A DNA stretch of 64,000 bases from Oegoconia quadripuncta (GCA_949316235.1 OX438747.1:1302501-1366500); one strand, 5' to 3'. Positions 10,738 to 22,015 are shown, counted from the stretch's first letter. Numbers and translations: made by a program. The notes: generated by a model from the sequence alone, not told the origin.

Positions 10738-11286
10738 TAGCCTAGACTCATTAAAAACCAGCATTTTTATATGAATATTGCTGCTCAAGAGAATTTCCAA
10801 ATGGAGTAGGGACCCTTGTTTGACACTAAGTACGAGCTACTAAAAAGTTTTGTCAGCGCATCATAGAGTTGAACTGCTAAATATGGTTGCCGTGTACAAA
10901 CATAGTGTGCAACATACTCGACAACCATTGCGAAACACGACACAGACCTTGGCTCATACGTTCACACTCGATCTGTTGCGGACATAGTGGTGGGGCGACA
11001 AGCCACTGACACGGTCTCGGGTGTTAGAAGGGCACTTATAATAGACATACGCGCATTTATACTCTAATGTCGTGTTGTCCTAAAAACATGCTGGTTTTCT
11101 CGTTCAATCGAGTTCGAAATTTCAAAAACAGTTTTCAAGGTCTTCAAACGGGGTTCTACTTGGTACAATCTAACGATATCGACTTTTGGCGAGTATCCAG
11201 AAGACCCAAACCAATTATTTATTAGATTCGTTCTCTAAATTTGCGAGTTTGATTAGCAAAGTCAGAGCCTTGTCTTTCAGATACAC
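10738..11286. other. no gene or known repeat recognised
   Basis: This stretch has no open frame of useful length, no splice-bounded exon I can defend, and no match to the repeat families found elsewhere in the window. Confidence 0.4.
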
Positions 11287-11431
11287 AACGAGCCTACACC
11301 TTCCTCAAAGGCCGGCAACGCATTTGTGACCCTTTTGGTGTTGCAGGTGTCTATGGGCGGCGGTGATTGCTTTCCATCAGGTGACCCGCATGCTCGTTTG
11401 CCGCCCTCTCATATATAAATAAAAAAAAAAA
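11287..11431 (+). repeat. CR1/L2-like LINE 3' end with A-rich tail
   Basis: AACGAGCCTACACCTTCCTC through CATGCTCGTTTGCCGCCCTC and ATATATAAATAAAAA. A 5'-truncated insert of about 145 bp. Confidence 0.75.
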
Positions 11432-12033
11432 GATCTTGACAACAGACCTAAGCTTACCAACGGAATACCTCAGTCGACCACGTGTAGCTGAAGATCGTAT
11501 TACTTGGTGGAAAGTGAAGATGAAGCGCTATAGCACAGCCCAGCAAATGCCACATATATAACATTGTAAAATTCAGACACAGTGACGCTGGCGGGGAGAA
11601 TGATACCACACCTAATGAATACCGTCTTCTAGAGACTGAATGATATAGAAAATGACCAAGAGCCAACCGTGTGTGAAGGCCAGGTGTATGATTTAGTGAT
11701 TGTGAATTTTTCGCCGTAGATCTACAAATCCGCAGAGTGGACCGGTTCACCTCTGTAAGTGGGACAGGATGCAGGCGGCGCGCACGCATGTGTTAGCGTT
11801 ATGTAATTTTAACGAGACACCAAGCAACTGTTGATTACTGAGGTTTGATACTATTTGAACTAAAATGTTATAGTGTACAGATACAGGCCAGCATAATACA
11901 AATTACACCAAATTATGAATGTTTTCGATGGTAATTTATCATATTGTTGAATTCAGTAACTTACTCCGTACTCAGTAAAGTATTCAGTACCTTATAGGCC
12001 AGTAAGGATGCACTTTTTACTTCCTATAACCTT

Positions 12034-12642
12034 AAAGGCCATGATTTTTGTACTTGACCTCAATTACACCTGATGTTAAGTGAAGATGAGGTCAGGTGGA
12101 AGCGTACTGACCCGGAAACCTCAACATATTTGGAGAACTGGCTATCTTATCTCTGACAACCGGAACACACCCGTTCGCGTAACCAGGCTATTTCACAATT
12201 AATAATGAAAATTATAATATAAAATAATAATTTTGTAATACAAAAAACTTTTTTTAAAAGAGCGACCTCTCGAGTTTCTTGCTTGTTCTTCTCAGGGGAA
12301 AATTGCCTTTTGAACAAGCAGTAGCTTTAAAAATGTTAAATCTGACTATTTTAAGTGTACCCTGTGTACCTACAAAAAAAAGCATTTTTTGATTTTGAGT
12401 TTATGATTAATATTGCTGCTTGGAGGCAGATTTAGATAAGATGGTGGTAGCTAGCCAGGCGGACATTGAAAATGCCCTACCACCAACCAAACCGAGTACT
12501 TAAACATGTACCCCGCTGGTACCGCTTTACAATACCTTCCGTCCGCTACTACTGTACGACAAAGCATTTCTTCGACATGATTGAACTAGGAAATGATGAG
12601 CGTTCGACGACATTCTTATCTTAAATCGACAGGACACATCTA
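12034..12642 (-). mobile_element. SINE-1 copy with LINE insertion and alternative 5' segment
   Basis: The 3' part (12050-12171) and middle part (about 12404-12527) belong to SINE-1. Between them is a plus-strand Jockey-like 3' UTR (12172-12403) whose arrival removed about 12 bases of the SINE. Beyond GTACCCCGCTGG, where the tRNA head should continue, there is a 115-bp segment (CGCTTTACAATACC ... CGACAGGACACATCTA) shared with the copy at 8808-9718. Confidence 0.65.
12172..12403 (+). repeat. Jockey-like LINE 3' UTR inserted in SINE-1
   Basis: Contains CGAGTTTCTTGCTTGTTCTT and CTACAAAAAAAAGCATTTTTTG, ending TTTTGAGTTTATGATT. Comparison with intact SINE-1 copies places its boundaries at GGAACACA on the left and AATATTGCTGCTTGG on the right. 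Confidence 0.65.
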
Positions 12643-12663
12643 AGACACGATTATCACCATATT

Positions 12664-12921
12664 GACGACCTGTTTAGTGTAGCGGTTAGCATCTCTGACG
12701 ACTATACCAAAGGTTGCGGGTTCGAATCCCGCTAGGGGCATACGTTTGTGTGATGAATACGGACATGTGTACCCGAGTTATGGATTTTTTCATTTATAAT
12801 AAGTATTTATTTACAAAAAAAAAATGTGTTTGGTATCCACAACACTAGCCTATAGTTGCTTACTGTGGAACTAGATGGCGCTGTGTGTATGTCTAAGGAT
12901 ATTTATTATTTATTTATTTAT
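12664..12921 (+). mobile_element. tRNA-derived SINE, family 2, complete
   Basis: GACCTGTTTAGTGTAGCGGT (A box), GCGGGTTCGAATCCCGCTAG (B box), body, then ACTAGATGGCGCTGTGTGTA and a (TTTA)n tail. It sits directly downstream of the SINE-1 copy 12034-12642. Confidence 0.8.
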
Positions 12922-12929
12922 TATATCAG

Positions 12930-13015
12930 CAATAGGAGGTCCACTGCTAAACATAGGCCTTCCCTATAGATTTCTAGATGGGAAGCGGCCTGTATCCAGC
13001 AATTTCCCGCGACCT
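12930..13015 (-). repeat. RTE-like LINE 3' end fragment
   Basis: ATATCAGCAATAGGAGGTCC and ACTGCTAAACATAGGCCT are the reverse complement of the widespread AGGCCTATG...CAGCAGTGGAC 3' end, seen in plus orientation at 58676-58745. Confidence 0.55.
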
Positions 13016-13019
13016 TTCT

Positions 13020-13205
13020 CAGAGGGCGGAGTGTGAGTTTTATTTCGACTTAACTTTACTACCGCGTTCACGTTTACGTGACGATTTGTATGGAGAAATG
13101 TGCAGCGCCTCCAGCGGATAGTTTGCAAAACGATTTTTTTCATAGGGATTGTTTTGCGACGGTAAAGTTAAAAACGAGACCAAACTCACACTTCGCACAC
13201 AGGTC
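13020..13205 (+). mobile_element. MITE with GGGCGGAGTGTGAGTTTT terminus, copy 2
   Basis: Same 5' terminus and interior (GTATGGAGAAATGTGCAGCG, CGGATAGTTTGCAAAACG) as copies at 5612 and 47784. The 3' terminus (CCAAACTCACACTTCGCACA) is decayed. Confidence 0.65.
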
Positions 13206-14227
13206 GTTTGTCCGTCTTGTGAATGGAAGCCCTACTTTACGTTTGCTGGTACGTGGTCTTCACTTTAGAACTTTATTCTCCCACTGGTTATCAGTTATTC
13301 AAGCTACATGCCCTACCCCACATGATGACACTTCGAAATTATTGCGATCCGACATTGGCACCTACAATGAAATTGGTTTAACCGTTCTTGTGCTGCGGTG
13401 TCACCAACAATCGGACAGAAAGGCTTCATCGTGAATCGGGCATTAAAACCAATTTTCTCCGAGCGCCAAATTACCATAAACGTAATTATAGAACAAGTGA
13501 GCTAGTTGCTAGACTAGTCTCGCCGCGCGTCGTCGTCCCTCGGAGATTTTCCGCGCACTAAACCCTGACCTACATTCGTGTATGTCGCCGGCTGCGCCCG
13601 CGCGCCGGTCCGCGTTTATTCGCGAATCATTTCATTTTGTGACGCGGCGTTTAATTGATGCAATACTAGATATACGGCTGGTTTTGTCATTCATCTTCTT
13701 AGCGAGTCGATGGCAAAAATATCAAATTCTTGAGAACCAGAATGTGGCCACACGCACTGCATTGTCAATGCAGAGTCATTGGTATGCCTTTTTAAGGTCC
13801 AGTATCTCAAATCGGAATCATACGTTGTCTGTCTGTCCGTAAAGTAGTTTTGTCGCTAGGAACGGCTGTAGGAATCAAGTTAAATTTAATATTAAATACT
13901 TAGGTCTACGGCGTTCTTCGACCACATAATTAAAACCGTATAGACACCTTAATTAAGCATCTTGAAATTGTGTAAAAAGGTAAAGGTTTCCTTTATTTAT
14001 GGTATATAAATACAGGAAACAATTATTAATTTTTAATTTCTAACCTATCCAACAAAACGAATCTAGAGACACCTCGCATTTCAAAATCGGTTAAGCTGTT
14101 TAGGTTACAGGAGGTAGAAATCTATATACAACATACATCCGAATTTACCTCCTCTTTTATCCCAATTAATTTTTGTGATTTTTTAAATTCACTGGTAAAA
14201 TTAAAACAACGTTAACTTAATTTATTA
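13206..14227. other. mostly unassigned; GC-rich patch and short repeat remnant
   Basis: A CpG-rich patch at about 13528-13640 (CGCCGCGCGTCGTCGTCCCT and CGCCCGCGCGCCGGTCCGCG) is unlike its AT-rich surroundings and has no recognised product. Near 14060-14160, CAAAATCGGTTAAGCTGTTT ... GGTAGAAATCTATATAC is a fragment of the ACCCGACA-ended repeat family described at 46215-46920. Confidence 0.4.
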
Positions 14228-14790
14228 AAATTCAAATTCAAAAATGTTTTATTTCGTAAGTTATAAGAATAACATTTGAAATCGTTATGACATACAGTTA
14301 TCGCTCATTCACTAGGCAGTCTCCCCAGAGAAGAACGAGCAAGAAACTCTGGGGTTGCTTTTTTTAAATAAGCCAATACAAATACAATTTGGAATAATTG
14401 TTAAATTTATGATTCGACAAAAAAAAATAAGAATAGAATTTACTGGATATTGCCGAGCGATTCATGTCCACGCATTCTTATCATCCAGATAGTCAGAAAT
14501 TTTATAATAGCCTTTGGCACATAGTTTCTGTTTAATGGTCGTTTTAAAGTTATTTAAAGGCAAATTTTGAATGTCTACCGGAACCTTATTATAAAAGCGT
14601 ATACATTGTCCCTTGAATGACTTAGTGACTTTGTGTAAGCGACTGCTATGGGCAGCAAGTTTATTTTTATATCTTGTATTTACATTGCGTATTTCACAAT
14701 TTTTTCCTAAACAAATGCTGATTCTTTCTTACGTACATTAAGTTTTCGTAAATATATTCAATAGTCATACCTCTTTGCGTGAAGGGCTAG
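14228..14790 (-). pseudogene. Jockey-like LINE, RT C-terminus and 3' UTR
   Basis: On the minus strand this encodes a decayed C-terminal RT region including a KSFKGQCIRFYNK-like stretch and KGYYKISDYL, both typical of Jockey elements and matching the type of ending at 55640-55928. It is followed by the 3' UTR block TTTCTTGCTCGTTCTTCTC and a TTTTGAATTTGAATTTT tail. 5'-truncated and interrupted. Confidence 0.65.
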
Positions 14791-14792
14791 CT

Positions 14793-15040
14793 TTTTTTTA
14801 TTTTTTATTTTTTAATTAGAATGGGATCGCTCTTGACCTTAAGCTTGACCTCAATTACATCTGATATTAAATGAAGATGAGGCCGAAGGTTTACGGCACC
14901 CCTTACTTATTTGGGGGATTAGCTATGCTTTCAACATTGGTGCTTGGCGGCAGATTTAGATAAGATGATGGTATCTAACCAAGCGGACGTAAGCCTTACC
15001 ACGAACCAAACCGAGTACTAATCATGTACACCGCTGGGAA
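14793..15040 (-). repeat. SINE-1, diverged, head truncated
   Basis: T-rich tract, then CTTGACCTCAATTACATCTG, GGTGCTTGGCGGCAGATTTA and ACGAACCAAACCGAGTACTA, ending near ACACCGCTGG. More diverged than the other copies, and without the tRNA-like head. Confidence 0.65.
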
Positions 15041-15734
15041 TGGAATAGAATAGAAGAAATCTACATCGTTTACATTGAGTCTTACTCAATTATGATTAAA
15101 ACCATTTGAGAATTTCAAAAAGTGCGGATATTTTATACCCCCGACGGAACACAGATTGTTTATTTGTAAACGCTGTATTCGAGAAAATACATGAGCTTTC
15201 CATAGGAACAGAGATTATTACGTTTATTTCCTCGGGGATTTACTAAATTTTGCAATTTTGCTATTTCCGTGGTATATTCGTATTGAGAATTTGTATTGCA
15301 TATTCTTTTGTCCACTCAAGATTCAACTCATTGGGTGAATATCGCCATCCAAGAAATTTGCTATACGTAAACCATAAGAATTTGAAGCGTAACCTTGTCG
15401 CAAGCACAACTTTCTATAAATACAAGTAAAAATACTGAAGCATTAATATAACGACTTACCTAATGAAGACATTGAGATTGAACTTACCTGAAAAAGAAAA
15501 AATGTTTTTAATACTCATTCAACAAAACAATTAATTAACCAAACATTCGACTGCATTTAAAAAGGAACTACAATAAAGGAAGCAGACGTCATACGCCATT
15601 TTGTATTTTACAGGCGCCATGTTGGATCTCTAACGACATCAACAAGCTATTTAAGCTGCAAGAGATAACATATAAATTTACATACACACACCGGAAAAAT
15701 ATTACCCTCCTTTTGAGGATGTCGGGTAAAAATC
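15041..15734. other. no gene recognised
   Basis: AT-rich sequence without a defensible exon. CAGGCGCCATGTTGGATCTC at about 15612 and GAGGATGTCGGGTAAAA near 15714 are remnants of the ACCCGACA-ended repeat family. Confidence 0.4.
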
Positions 15735-15860
15735 TGTTTTTAAAAGAGTAACGTCGAGTTTCTTACTTGTTCTTCTCAGGAGAAAATTTCCTTTTGATCT
15801 GACTATTTTAAGTGTACCCTGTGTACCTACAAAATAAAGCATCTTTGACTTTGATAAGTA
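15735..15860 (+). repeat. Jockey-like LINE 3' UTR fragment
   Basis: GAGTTTCTTACTTGTTCTTC through CTACAAAATAAAGCATCTTT and a GACTTTGATAAG tail. Short and 5'-truncated. Confidence 0.6.
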
Positions 15861-15898
15861 CTAAGATTTGTATTGAGTAACCATACGGCGCATAGGTT

Positions 15899-16150
15899 TG
15901 GCGACCTGTTTGGTATAGTGGTTAAAAAGGTCGCGGGTTCGAATCCCGTTAGGGGCATATGTTTGTATGATGAATACAGACATGTGTTCCCAAGTTATGG
16001 ATGTTTTTCATTTACTTATGTATTTATTTACAAAAAAAATATATTTATGTAGTTTATCAACCATTTGGTATCCATAATACAAGCCTAGTTGCTTAGTGTG
16101 GAACTAGATGGCGCTGTGTGTATGTGCAAAGATATTTATTATTATATTAT
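15899..16150 (+). mobile_element. tRNA-derived SINE, family 2, complete
   Basis: GCGACCTGTTTGGTATAGTG head, GGTCGCGGGTTCGAATCCCG B box, body, TGGCGCTGTGTGTATGTGCA, and an (ATT)n tail. Confidence 0.8.
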
Positions 16151-16269
16151 TATTATTAAGTAATACTGTATGTGAAAGACTGAGTAAATAAATAAACAAC
16201 GGCTGACAGAGGAGATTGGAAGAAAAAGACGAATTGCAATAAATAAATAAATAAATTTCTATTTCAGAT

Positions 16270-16400
16270 CATACAATCAATCAATCAATCAAGTACACTT
16301 TATTGCACAAAATTCTGCAATACACTTCTTAAATATAGCTTCAAAAAATAAATAATTGTACAACCAGGCGGTCTTATCGTCATTAATTTATTAGTCAGTT
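16270..16400 (-). repeat. retroposon 3' tail fragment with (CAAT)n
   Basis: CAATCAATCAATCAATCAAG followed by TACACTTTATTGCACAAAAT and AGGCGGTCTTATCG. Related tails occur at 23945-24040 and 36912-36998. Probably the 3' end of a non-LTR element read from the other strand. Confidence 0.45.
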
Positions 16401-16412
16401 AGTAAGAATTTT

Positions 16413-16753
16413 TAACCGCCTCCGTGGCTCAATGTAAACAACATTGGGTTTACGATTCGGAGGTCGCGGGTTCGATCCCCAGCGGGGTACATGTTTAAGT
16501 ACTCGGTTTGGTTGGTGGTAGGGCATTTTAAATGTCCGCCTGGCTAGCTACCACCATCTTATCTAAATCTGCCGCCAAGCAGCAATGTTAATTGCATTAT
16601 CGTGTTCCGGTTGTCAGAGATAAGATAGCCAGTCCCTCAAATGTGTTGGGGTTTCCGGGTCAGTACGCTTCCATCTTCGACCTCATCTTCACTTAACATC
16701 AGGTGTGATTGAGGTCAAGTACCAACCCGTTATGCATAAAAAAAAAAAAAAAA
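16413..16753 (+). mobile_element. SINE-1, complete reference copy
   Basis: Head AACCGCCTCCGTGGCTCAAT, B box GGTCGCGGGTTCGATCCCCA, then GTACTCGGTTTGGTTGGTGG, CCGCCAAGCAGCAATGTTAA, the CTCATCTTCACTTAACATCA block, and a poly-A of about 14 at 16739-16753. Total about 340 bp. It has no coding capacity and is presumed to be transcribed by Pol III from the internal boxes. The same family occurs more than 15 times in the window. Confidence 0.85.
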
Positions 16754-17159
16754 TTTGTACTTAGTATACTAAATTAGTATTGTTAATTTAGCAAATACGT
16801 AGGGCAACATGATTGTTTAAGATTAACACCTTGAACCTTTAACTAACTCCACCCAGTCTCCTAGCACAGGCATCATTATGCTTAAAAGGAGTCTCCAGTT
16901 TACTACCTGTAAGCAAATTTTTAAAAAGAAATATTTTTTTTTTTTTTTTTTAAACCCAGTGTTTCTGAATGGGGCAGTCCGGTCTGCCAGAAATCATTTT
17001 CAGGATGCTGTTACCTCTAGTGCGTAGACGCTGCAGGATAGAGGCGGCTTTCTTACGCATTATAGCGTGATTTCTTACACATTATAGTATTGCGCGCACC
17101 TTATATCAATCAATTGAAATCAATAGATTGAAAGATCATCATGATATAAATAAATATAA

Positions 17160-17573
17160 TTTTTTTTTTTTTTTTTTATATGAGAGGGCGGCAAACGAGC
17201 ATGCGGGCCACCTGATGGAAAGCAATCACCGCCGCCCATGGACACCCGCAACACCAAAAGGGTCACAGATGCGTTGCCGGCCTTTGAGGAAGGTGTCCAC
17301 CCCAGAATAAGTAGGGCAGCCTGAGCGATGAGGGTTTCTCCAGCACTAATAGTGCTGGTACCCTCCTGGGGTACTAACTCTTTAAATACCGCTACCATTC
17401 TGGAGAGAGACTGGAAGGTGGGCCTCCGGCGCCCTCGCTCACCGGACGAAGCGCAGTGGCAAAATGCCACTACTCAGACGTCGGTCTTCTGCGAGAGGGT
17501 GGTACTTCCCCGGTCGAGCCGGCCCATTCATGCTGCAAGCTAATAGCTTACAGCGTGGCTCTACCACTACAAA
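17160..17573 (-). mobile_element. composite SINE with CR1/L2-like tail, copy 2
   Basis: Same organisation as 1128-1523: tRNA-like head at the right end, unique body, then the LINE-derived last 110 bp and poly-A (T tract at 17160-17178). It keeps a CTCACCGGACGA segment that is missing from copy 1. Open frames in this interval are not genes. Confidence 0.75.
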
Positions 17574-17799
17574 ATATGATTTTTGTTAAAAAAAGTCTAT
17601 TTCCTTAGTACCATTGGAATTTCTGTGCTGTTTCTCTTGTGCTTACAAACGGGACATAACAAAAAAGACGGAATTCCAATAATTCGTTAGCGTGAAATTC
17701 GTATTTGACACCCCCTGACACCCACTATTTTATCCTGAACACACCCCCACACATTATAACTAATGAAGCGTAGCTAACCGTTCACGTATACACTAGAAT

Positions 17800-18110
17800 T
17801 TAGCCGCGGCTTCGGTCGCGTGGAATTTGTTTGTCATTTCGTTTATACGACTCGAACTACTCACGTTACCTTGACAAAGAAAATACATAAGTTTTTATAA
17901 TTAATTTCCAGTAGACATTAAAATTTTTTCTTTTAATTCAAAACCAATATAAAATAGAAATTATTTACAAAAGGCTTATAACAAAGTTATTGACTATTTG
18001 GATGATAAACAAGCATGGACATAGACCGCTCATTGATTTGAGCCTAATTTACAATGAAATTACTATTTTTCTTAATTTTGTCAAATTAAAAATTGACACC
18101 CAAAATCTAC
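17800..18110. other. dispersed-repeat remnant and unassigned sequence
   Basis: TTTAGCCGCGGCTTCGGTCG is a trace of the repeat with a GCTTCGGC core seen better at 35990-36180 and 45960-46200. The rest is unassigned. Confidence 0.35.
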
Positions 18111-18220
18111 TTATAAAGAGCAAACTTTAAGTTTCTTGCTTGTTCTTCTCTGGGGAGTGAAGAGCAGCTAGTGACATTTTTCTAAGAAATAAAATCTTTT
18201 GACTGTTGACTATTGAAAGT
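18110..18220 (+). repeat. Jockey-like LINE 3' UTR fragment
   Basis: TTAAGTTTCTTGCTTGTTCT, CTCTGGGGAG and AAATAAAATCTTTTGACTGT with a degraded tail. Confidence 0.5.
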
Positions 18221-19909
18221 ATTCTATGCCCTGTTCTAGGGCACACTCTACTTGTGTACCAAATTAAAAAACCGTTCTTCCGTTTCGCCTTGATTGATCA
18301 ACAAACAAACATCCAAACTTTTGCTTTTATGTTAGTTGTTTGTTATTTATTCCGCTGGAATTAATCAGTTTATCGGGATAGTATTCGATGCCCTAATCCT
18401 GGGCATATTCTACCTGTGTACTAAATTTCATACAAATCTGTATATACGTGGTTGATTAACAAACAGACATCTCAACTTTGCATTTATAATATTAGTTGGA
18501 CTAGTTAGATAAAATAGTCGAACGCTCAATCATAAGGTTCAATTTCATTTAAAAGCAACAATCGATGTTAATTACGACACTTATTGTAAAAGCATAAGTT
18601 TCAAAATGCAGTAGTTTTTAGGGTTTCTAGAACATCTGTAGAGTATAAAAAATATGCGCAGTGGCAAGTCGATCTTTGAACACGTGTCACGTTTAGGCAA
18701 AAATTTCACGGGGAAAGAGCGATACTTGGATATTTGGAGGGTTCTCTGGTTAATACAGTTATTTTTGAGTGAATGATTTATTTATTACATAACTTTATCA
18801 ACCGTAAAATAAATAATTGTACCTATTTTACGAATACTGGAGTACCTAGTCGCTTTTCTCTTGTGCAATAAAGTGTGTGTAATTGTACATTTTTATTCGA
18901 TTTAAAATAACTAAATAACACTTATCCACTCAACCGTCCATGGTTACACATGTAACCAAAAAAAGGTCAGTGCACTGTCCGTGGTAACAACAGTAACCAA
19001 AGCGCGCTATTCATACCGTTTGAAACAATTCCTCCTACAATACATGTAGTTGTATTTCCTGAATCCTACAACCTTCGGATCTTCCATAGCAGAGTGAATA
19101 GGCATTTACTGGGATCGCATGCTACATCGTCACTTTCCATCAGGTGAGATTGTTGTCAAAATCGAATCCAATCATAAAAAAAAAGAAAGTTGCAACTGTT
19201 TAGGAAAAAAAATTCAGTGTGAATAGTTATTAATCGGCAGTATTTTTCTTTTTAAAAATATTTTATCTAATATTTCAGATTAAAAAATATATAAAGTATT
19301 TTCGCATTAAAGTTTTTCTATAGCTAAAATAATAAATAAAATAATATATATATTGTGTATTTTTGTGCGATTAATTATGTACGCTGTATTCTTCATGTAG
19401 CTTTTGTTAATTGTGAAATAAAGAGTATTTGATTTGATATATTTTATAAGGTTTAAAAAATTTATGATATTATTTTGATGTATTCACGTAATAATGCGAC
19501 AAGTGGTGATTTGGCGGCTTTACGTGTAACATTATTTGTTTATGCATTTAATTACTTATATGTACGTATACTAATTTATCTAAGTACTTCGCTTTAAAAT
19601 TAATGACGTAATATCTAATTTGGGTCAAGGTCAAGCAGCGCAAGTTGCACTAGAAAATACGTTGTTGTCTTGTTGTACGTACATAAACCTAATTTCCGGG
19701 TGTAGGTAATATCCCACTATATAATATATTCGATGCCGGGTATAATATTTTCGAGCCATATAATTATTAGTTTCGTTCATATAATACATATTATTATAAT
19801 ACAAAAGAAATAGAAGATTATTTAATTAGGGACTAATTAGGGACGCATTCGGACTCTTTACACTCTGATGGTGAGAATATTGGAAGTATAAATCAGCAAT
19901 AGAAGTTTT
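18221..19909. other. unassigned AT-rich stretch with repeat traces
   Basis: Two diverged partial copies of the dispersed repeat (near 18225-18340 and 18385-18500, each with CTGGGCATATTCTACCTGTG-like sequence and an AACAAACATCCAAAC-like motif), a retroposon tail at 19125-19190, and a possible LINE 3' end near 19370-19440 (TGAAATAAAGAGTATTTGAT). No exon found. Confidence 0.4.
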
Positions 19910-20062
19910 TTTATTTATCCACAACTGGTTAGCACTTGACCTCAATCACACCTGATGTTAAGTGAAGATGAGGCCGAAGGTGGTAGCGTACTGACCCGGA
20001 AACCCCATATTATTTGGGGGACTGGCTATCTTATCTATGACAACCGGAACACAACAATGCGA
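19910..20062 (-). repeat. SINE-1, 5'-truncated
   Basis: Tail and about 140 bp of body up to CCGGAACACAACAATG. It abuts the extended SINE-1 copy at 20065-20463. Confidence 0.65.
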
Positions 20063-20064
20063 CT

Positions 20065-20463
20065 TTACAAAAAAAAGTCGTTTTTAGTTTTACTTTGAAT
20101 AGGCTAGCTATTATTAGGTAGTTGATATGACAATTCATATTTCGCTCGCAATATCTTTTTCTTTTTTTTTATGCACAACGGGTTAGTGATTGAGCACTTG
20201 ATGTTAAGTGAACTGACCGGGAAACTCCGTCTTATTTGAGAAGTTGCTATCTTGTCTTTATCAACCGGGACAAAACAATGCTATTAACATTGCTATTTGG
20301 CGGCAGATTTAGATAAGATGGTGGTAGCTAGCCAGGCGGACATTTAATATGCTCTACCACCAACCAAACCGAGTACTTAAACATGTACCCCGCTGGGGAT
20401 CGAACCCGCGACCTCCGAAACGTAAACCCAATGTTGTTTACATTGAGCCACGGAGGCGGTTAA
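20065..20463 (-). mobile_element. SINE-1 subfamily with about 100-bp 3' extension, copy A
   Basis: The SINE proper is about 20160-20463 (minus) and carries a deletion of the TACGCTTCCACCTTCGACCT block. Past its A-rich end a further 95-100 bp (20065-20160) continues and ends at an A tract. The same deletion and extension are present at 33983-34362 in the opposite orientation. Confidence 0.7.
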
Positions 20464-20895
20464 ATCTATATCATTTACTATTGACGTAGAATTTTTCACC
20501 GATAGAGCGACAGATGACAACCGCCATCAACCCACAAAAACCATGCAAACTATCCAGGATTAAAAGCTGGGGTTTACCAACCTCAACAGAGAAAAAAAAA
20601 CAATAAATATTGAAAATAAGGTTTTTTCGTACAATAACCGTTACATTAACCAACGATGAAAAAACTTAATCTATGGAGTGTCCGAATAAACTCGTTGCAG
20701 GATAAAAAACTAAATTTCTTTTTTTCTTGTTCATTCTCCAACAATTTTGGAAGGCAAAGGTATTTGAGCCCATAGCCTAGTCGTCTGCGTTTCTCCTTAG
20801 TATTCCTTGGTAAAGTGAGGCTTTTTGTGCGGGATTTCGGCGAGTGAAGTTGCATTTTTCTTTATAATTCTTTTATCTTGTACATTCTAACTTTT

Positions 20896-21355
20896 GAAGC
20901 TTAATAATGGCAGAATATTGTGCAGCAAACGTTAGTGATGGTGTACAAGTGAAGGGAAGTGTAAATTAAAGTGCGTAACGAAGCTTTCGGGTTCCTACAA
21001 GAAGCCGCCAAAATCTTTTCGAAGGCATTCTGCCACTTTACAGAAGAATTACTTGACCATGACTAGATTCTGTATACGCCAAGTATACGACGAATTACTT
21101 GTTTTGAGAGATTGATTGGCTAATAAATTGAAGAAATAAGACATGGCTGTATGGGCTCAGATTCCTTTGCCTTCTCCGAAAGGAGTGAATAAAACGAAAA
21201 AAATAATGGGTAAAGTGACAGAATGCTTTACGGAAAATTTTGGCGGCTTCTTGTGGGAACCCGAAAGCTTCGTTACGCACTTTAAGTTACACTTCCTTTC
21301 AGTTGCAAACCATCACTAACTTTTGCCGTAAAATATTCTGCCGTTATTAAATTTC
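20896..21355. repeat. foldback repeat: two 146-bp inverted arms
   Basis: Arm 1 (20896-21041) and arm 2 (21210-21355) are reverse complements at roughly 85 percent by eye, with a nearly perfect core (AAAGTGCGTAACGAAGCTTT and GAAGCCGCCAAAAT) and a 168-bp loop. A transcript through it would form a long hairpin. No transposase and no clear target duplication. The short open frames in it are incidental. Confidence 0.75.
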
Positions 21356-21663
21356 AAACTCAGAATACACAAATTTCCAGAAATAAAAAACGGAACCCAA
21401 AAACCATGTCAAAGTTTATAAGCTACTTAATATGACTTGTTAGTCTGTCTGTACATCCCCAATTATTAATGATAAGTCATTTATTAAACGAGAAGACATG
21501 GCGCCATCAACGTAAAAAATGTCGTCAAAATAATTTTTGTTTAATTTTGATTTATTGTAGCATGTTACATGAAAAAACCAAACGTTATTTGCCACTTCAG
21601 CTCGATAGTGGATTTCTTTAATTATTCCTATTCATAGTAAGTTTCAATGAAATAAAAATAAAT

Positions 21664-21812
21664 AATATCTTTGGACACCCAGCGCCATCTAGTTTCATAT
21701 TGCTTATAATATGATATTATAAATGAAAACGTCCATAACACGTGTCCATATTCATCATACAAATGTATGCCTGGATTCGATCCCGCGACATTTTAGTATA
21801 GCAGGAGTTATT
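21664..21812 (-). repeat. SINE family 2, decayed
   Basis: AGCGCCATCTAGTTTCATAT, then GTCCATATTCATCATACAAA and a mutated B box (GATTCGATCCCGCGAC). Confidence 0.6.
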
Positions 21813-21819
21813 ATTTGTT

Positions 21820-22015
21820 AACCGACTTCGCCGAAGCCGAAAGGAGGGTAATGTATTTAACGCGTCTGTATATATGTTACTACCTACAGTCTAAACGCTT
21901 CAGCTGATGGACAAATGAGGTGTAGAGCGATTCGTAAAAGTCCGGAAGTGTCATGATAAATTCAATATGGCGGACGCTAGCAGCCATTTTGTCACACTTA
22001 ACAATAAATAATTCC
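21820..22015. repeat. ACCCGACA-family repeat remnant
   Basis: Contains GTATATATGTTACTACCTAC, AGTCTAAACGCTTCAGCTGA and ATTCAATATGGCGGACGC, matching the internal order of copies at 46215-46920 and 57195-57390. Confidence 0.45.

Noticed and set aside
16413..16490. tRNA-like cloverleaf heads with B boxes as real tRNA genes
   Set aside because: They are followed by SINE bodies and poly-A tails, recur many times, and lack a proper acceptor stem; all are SINE heads.
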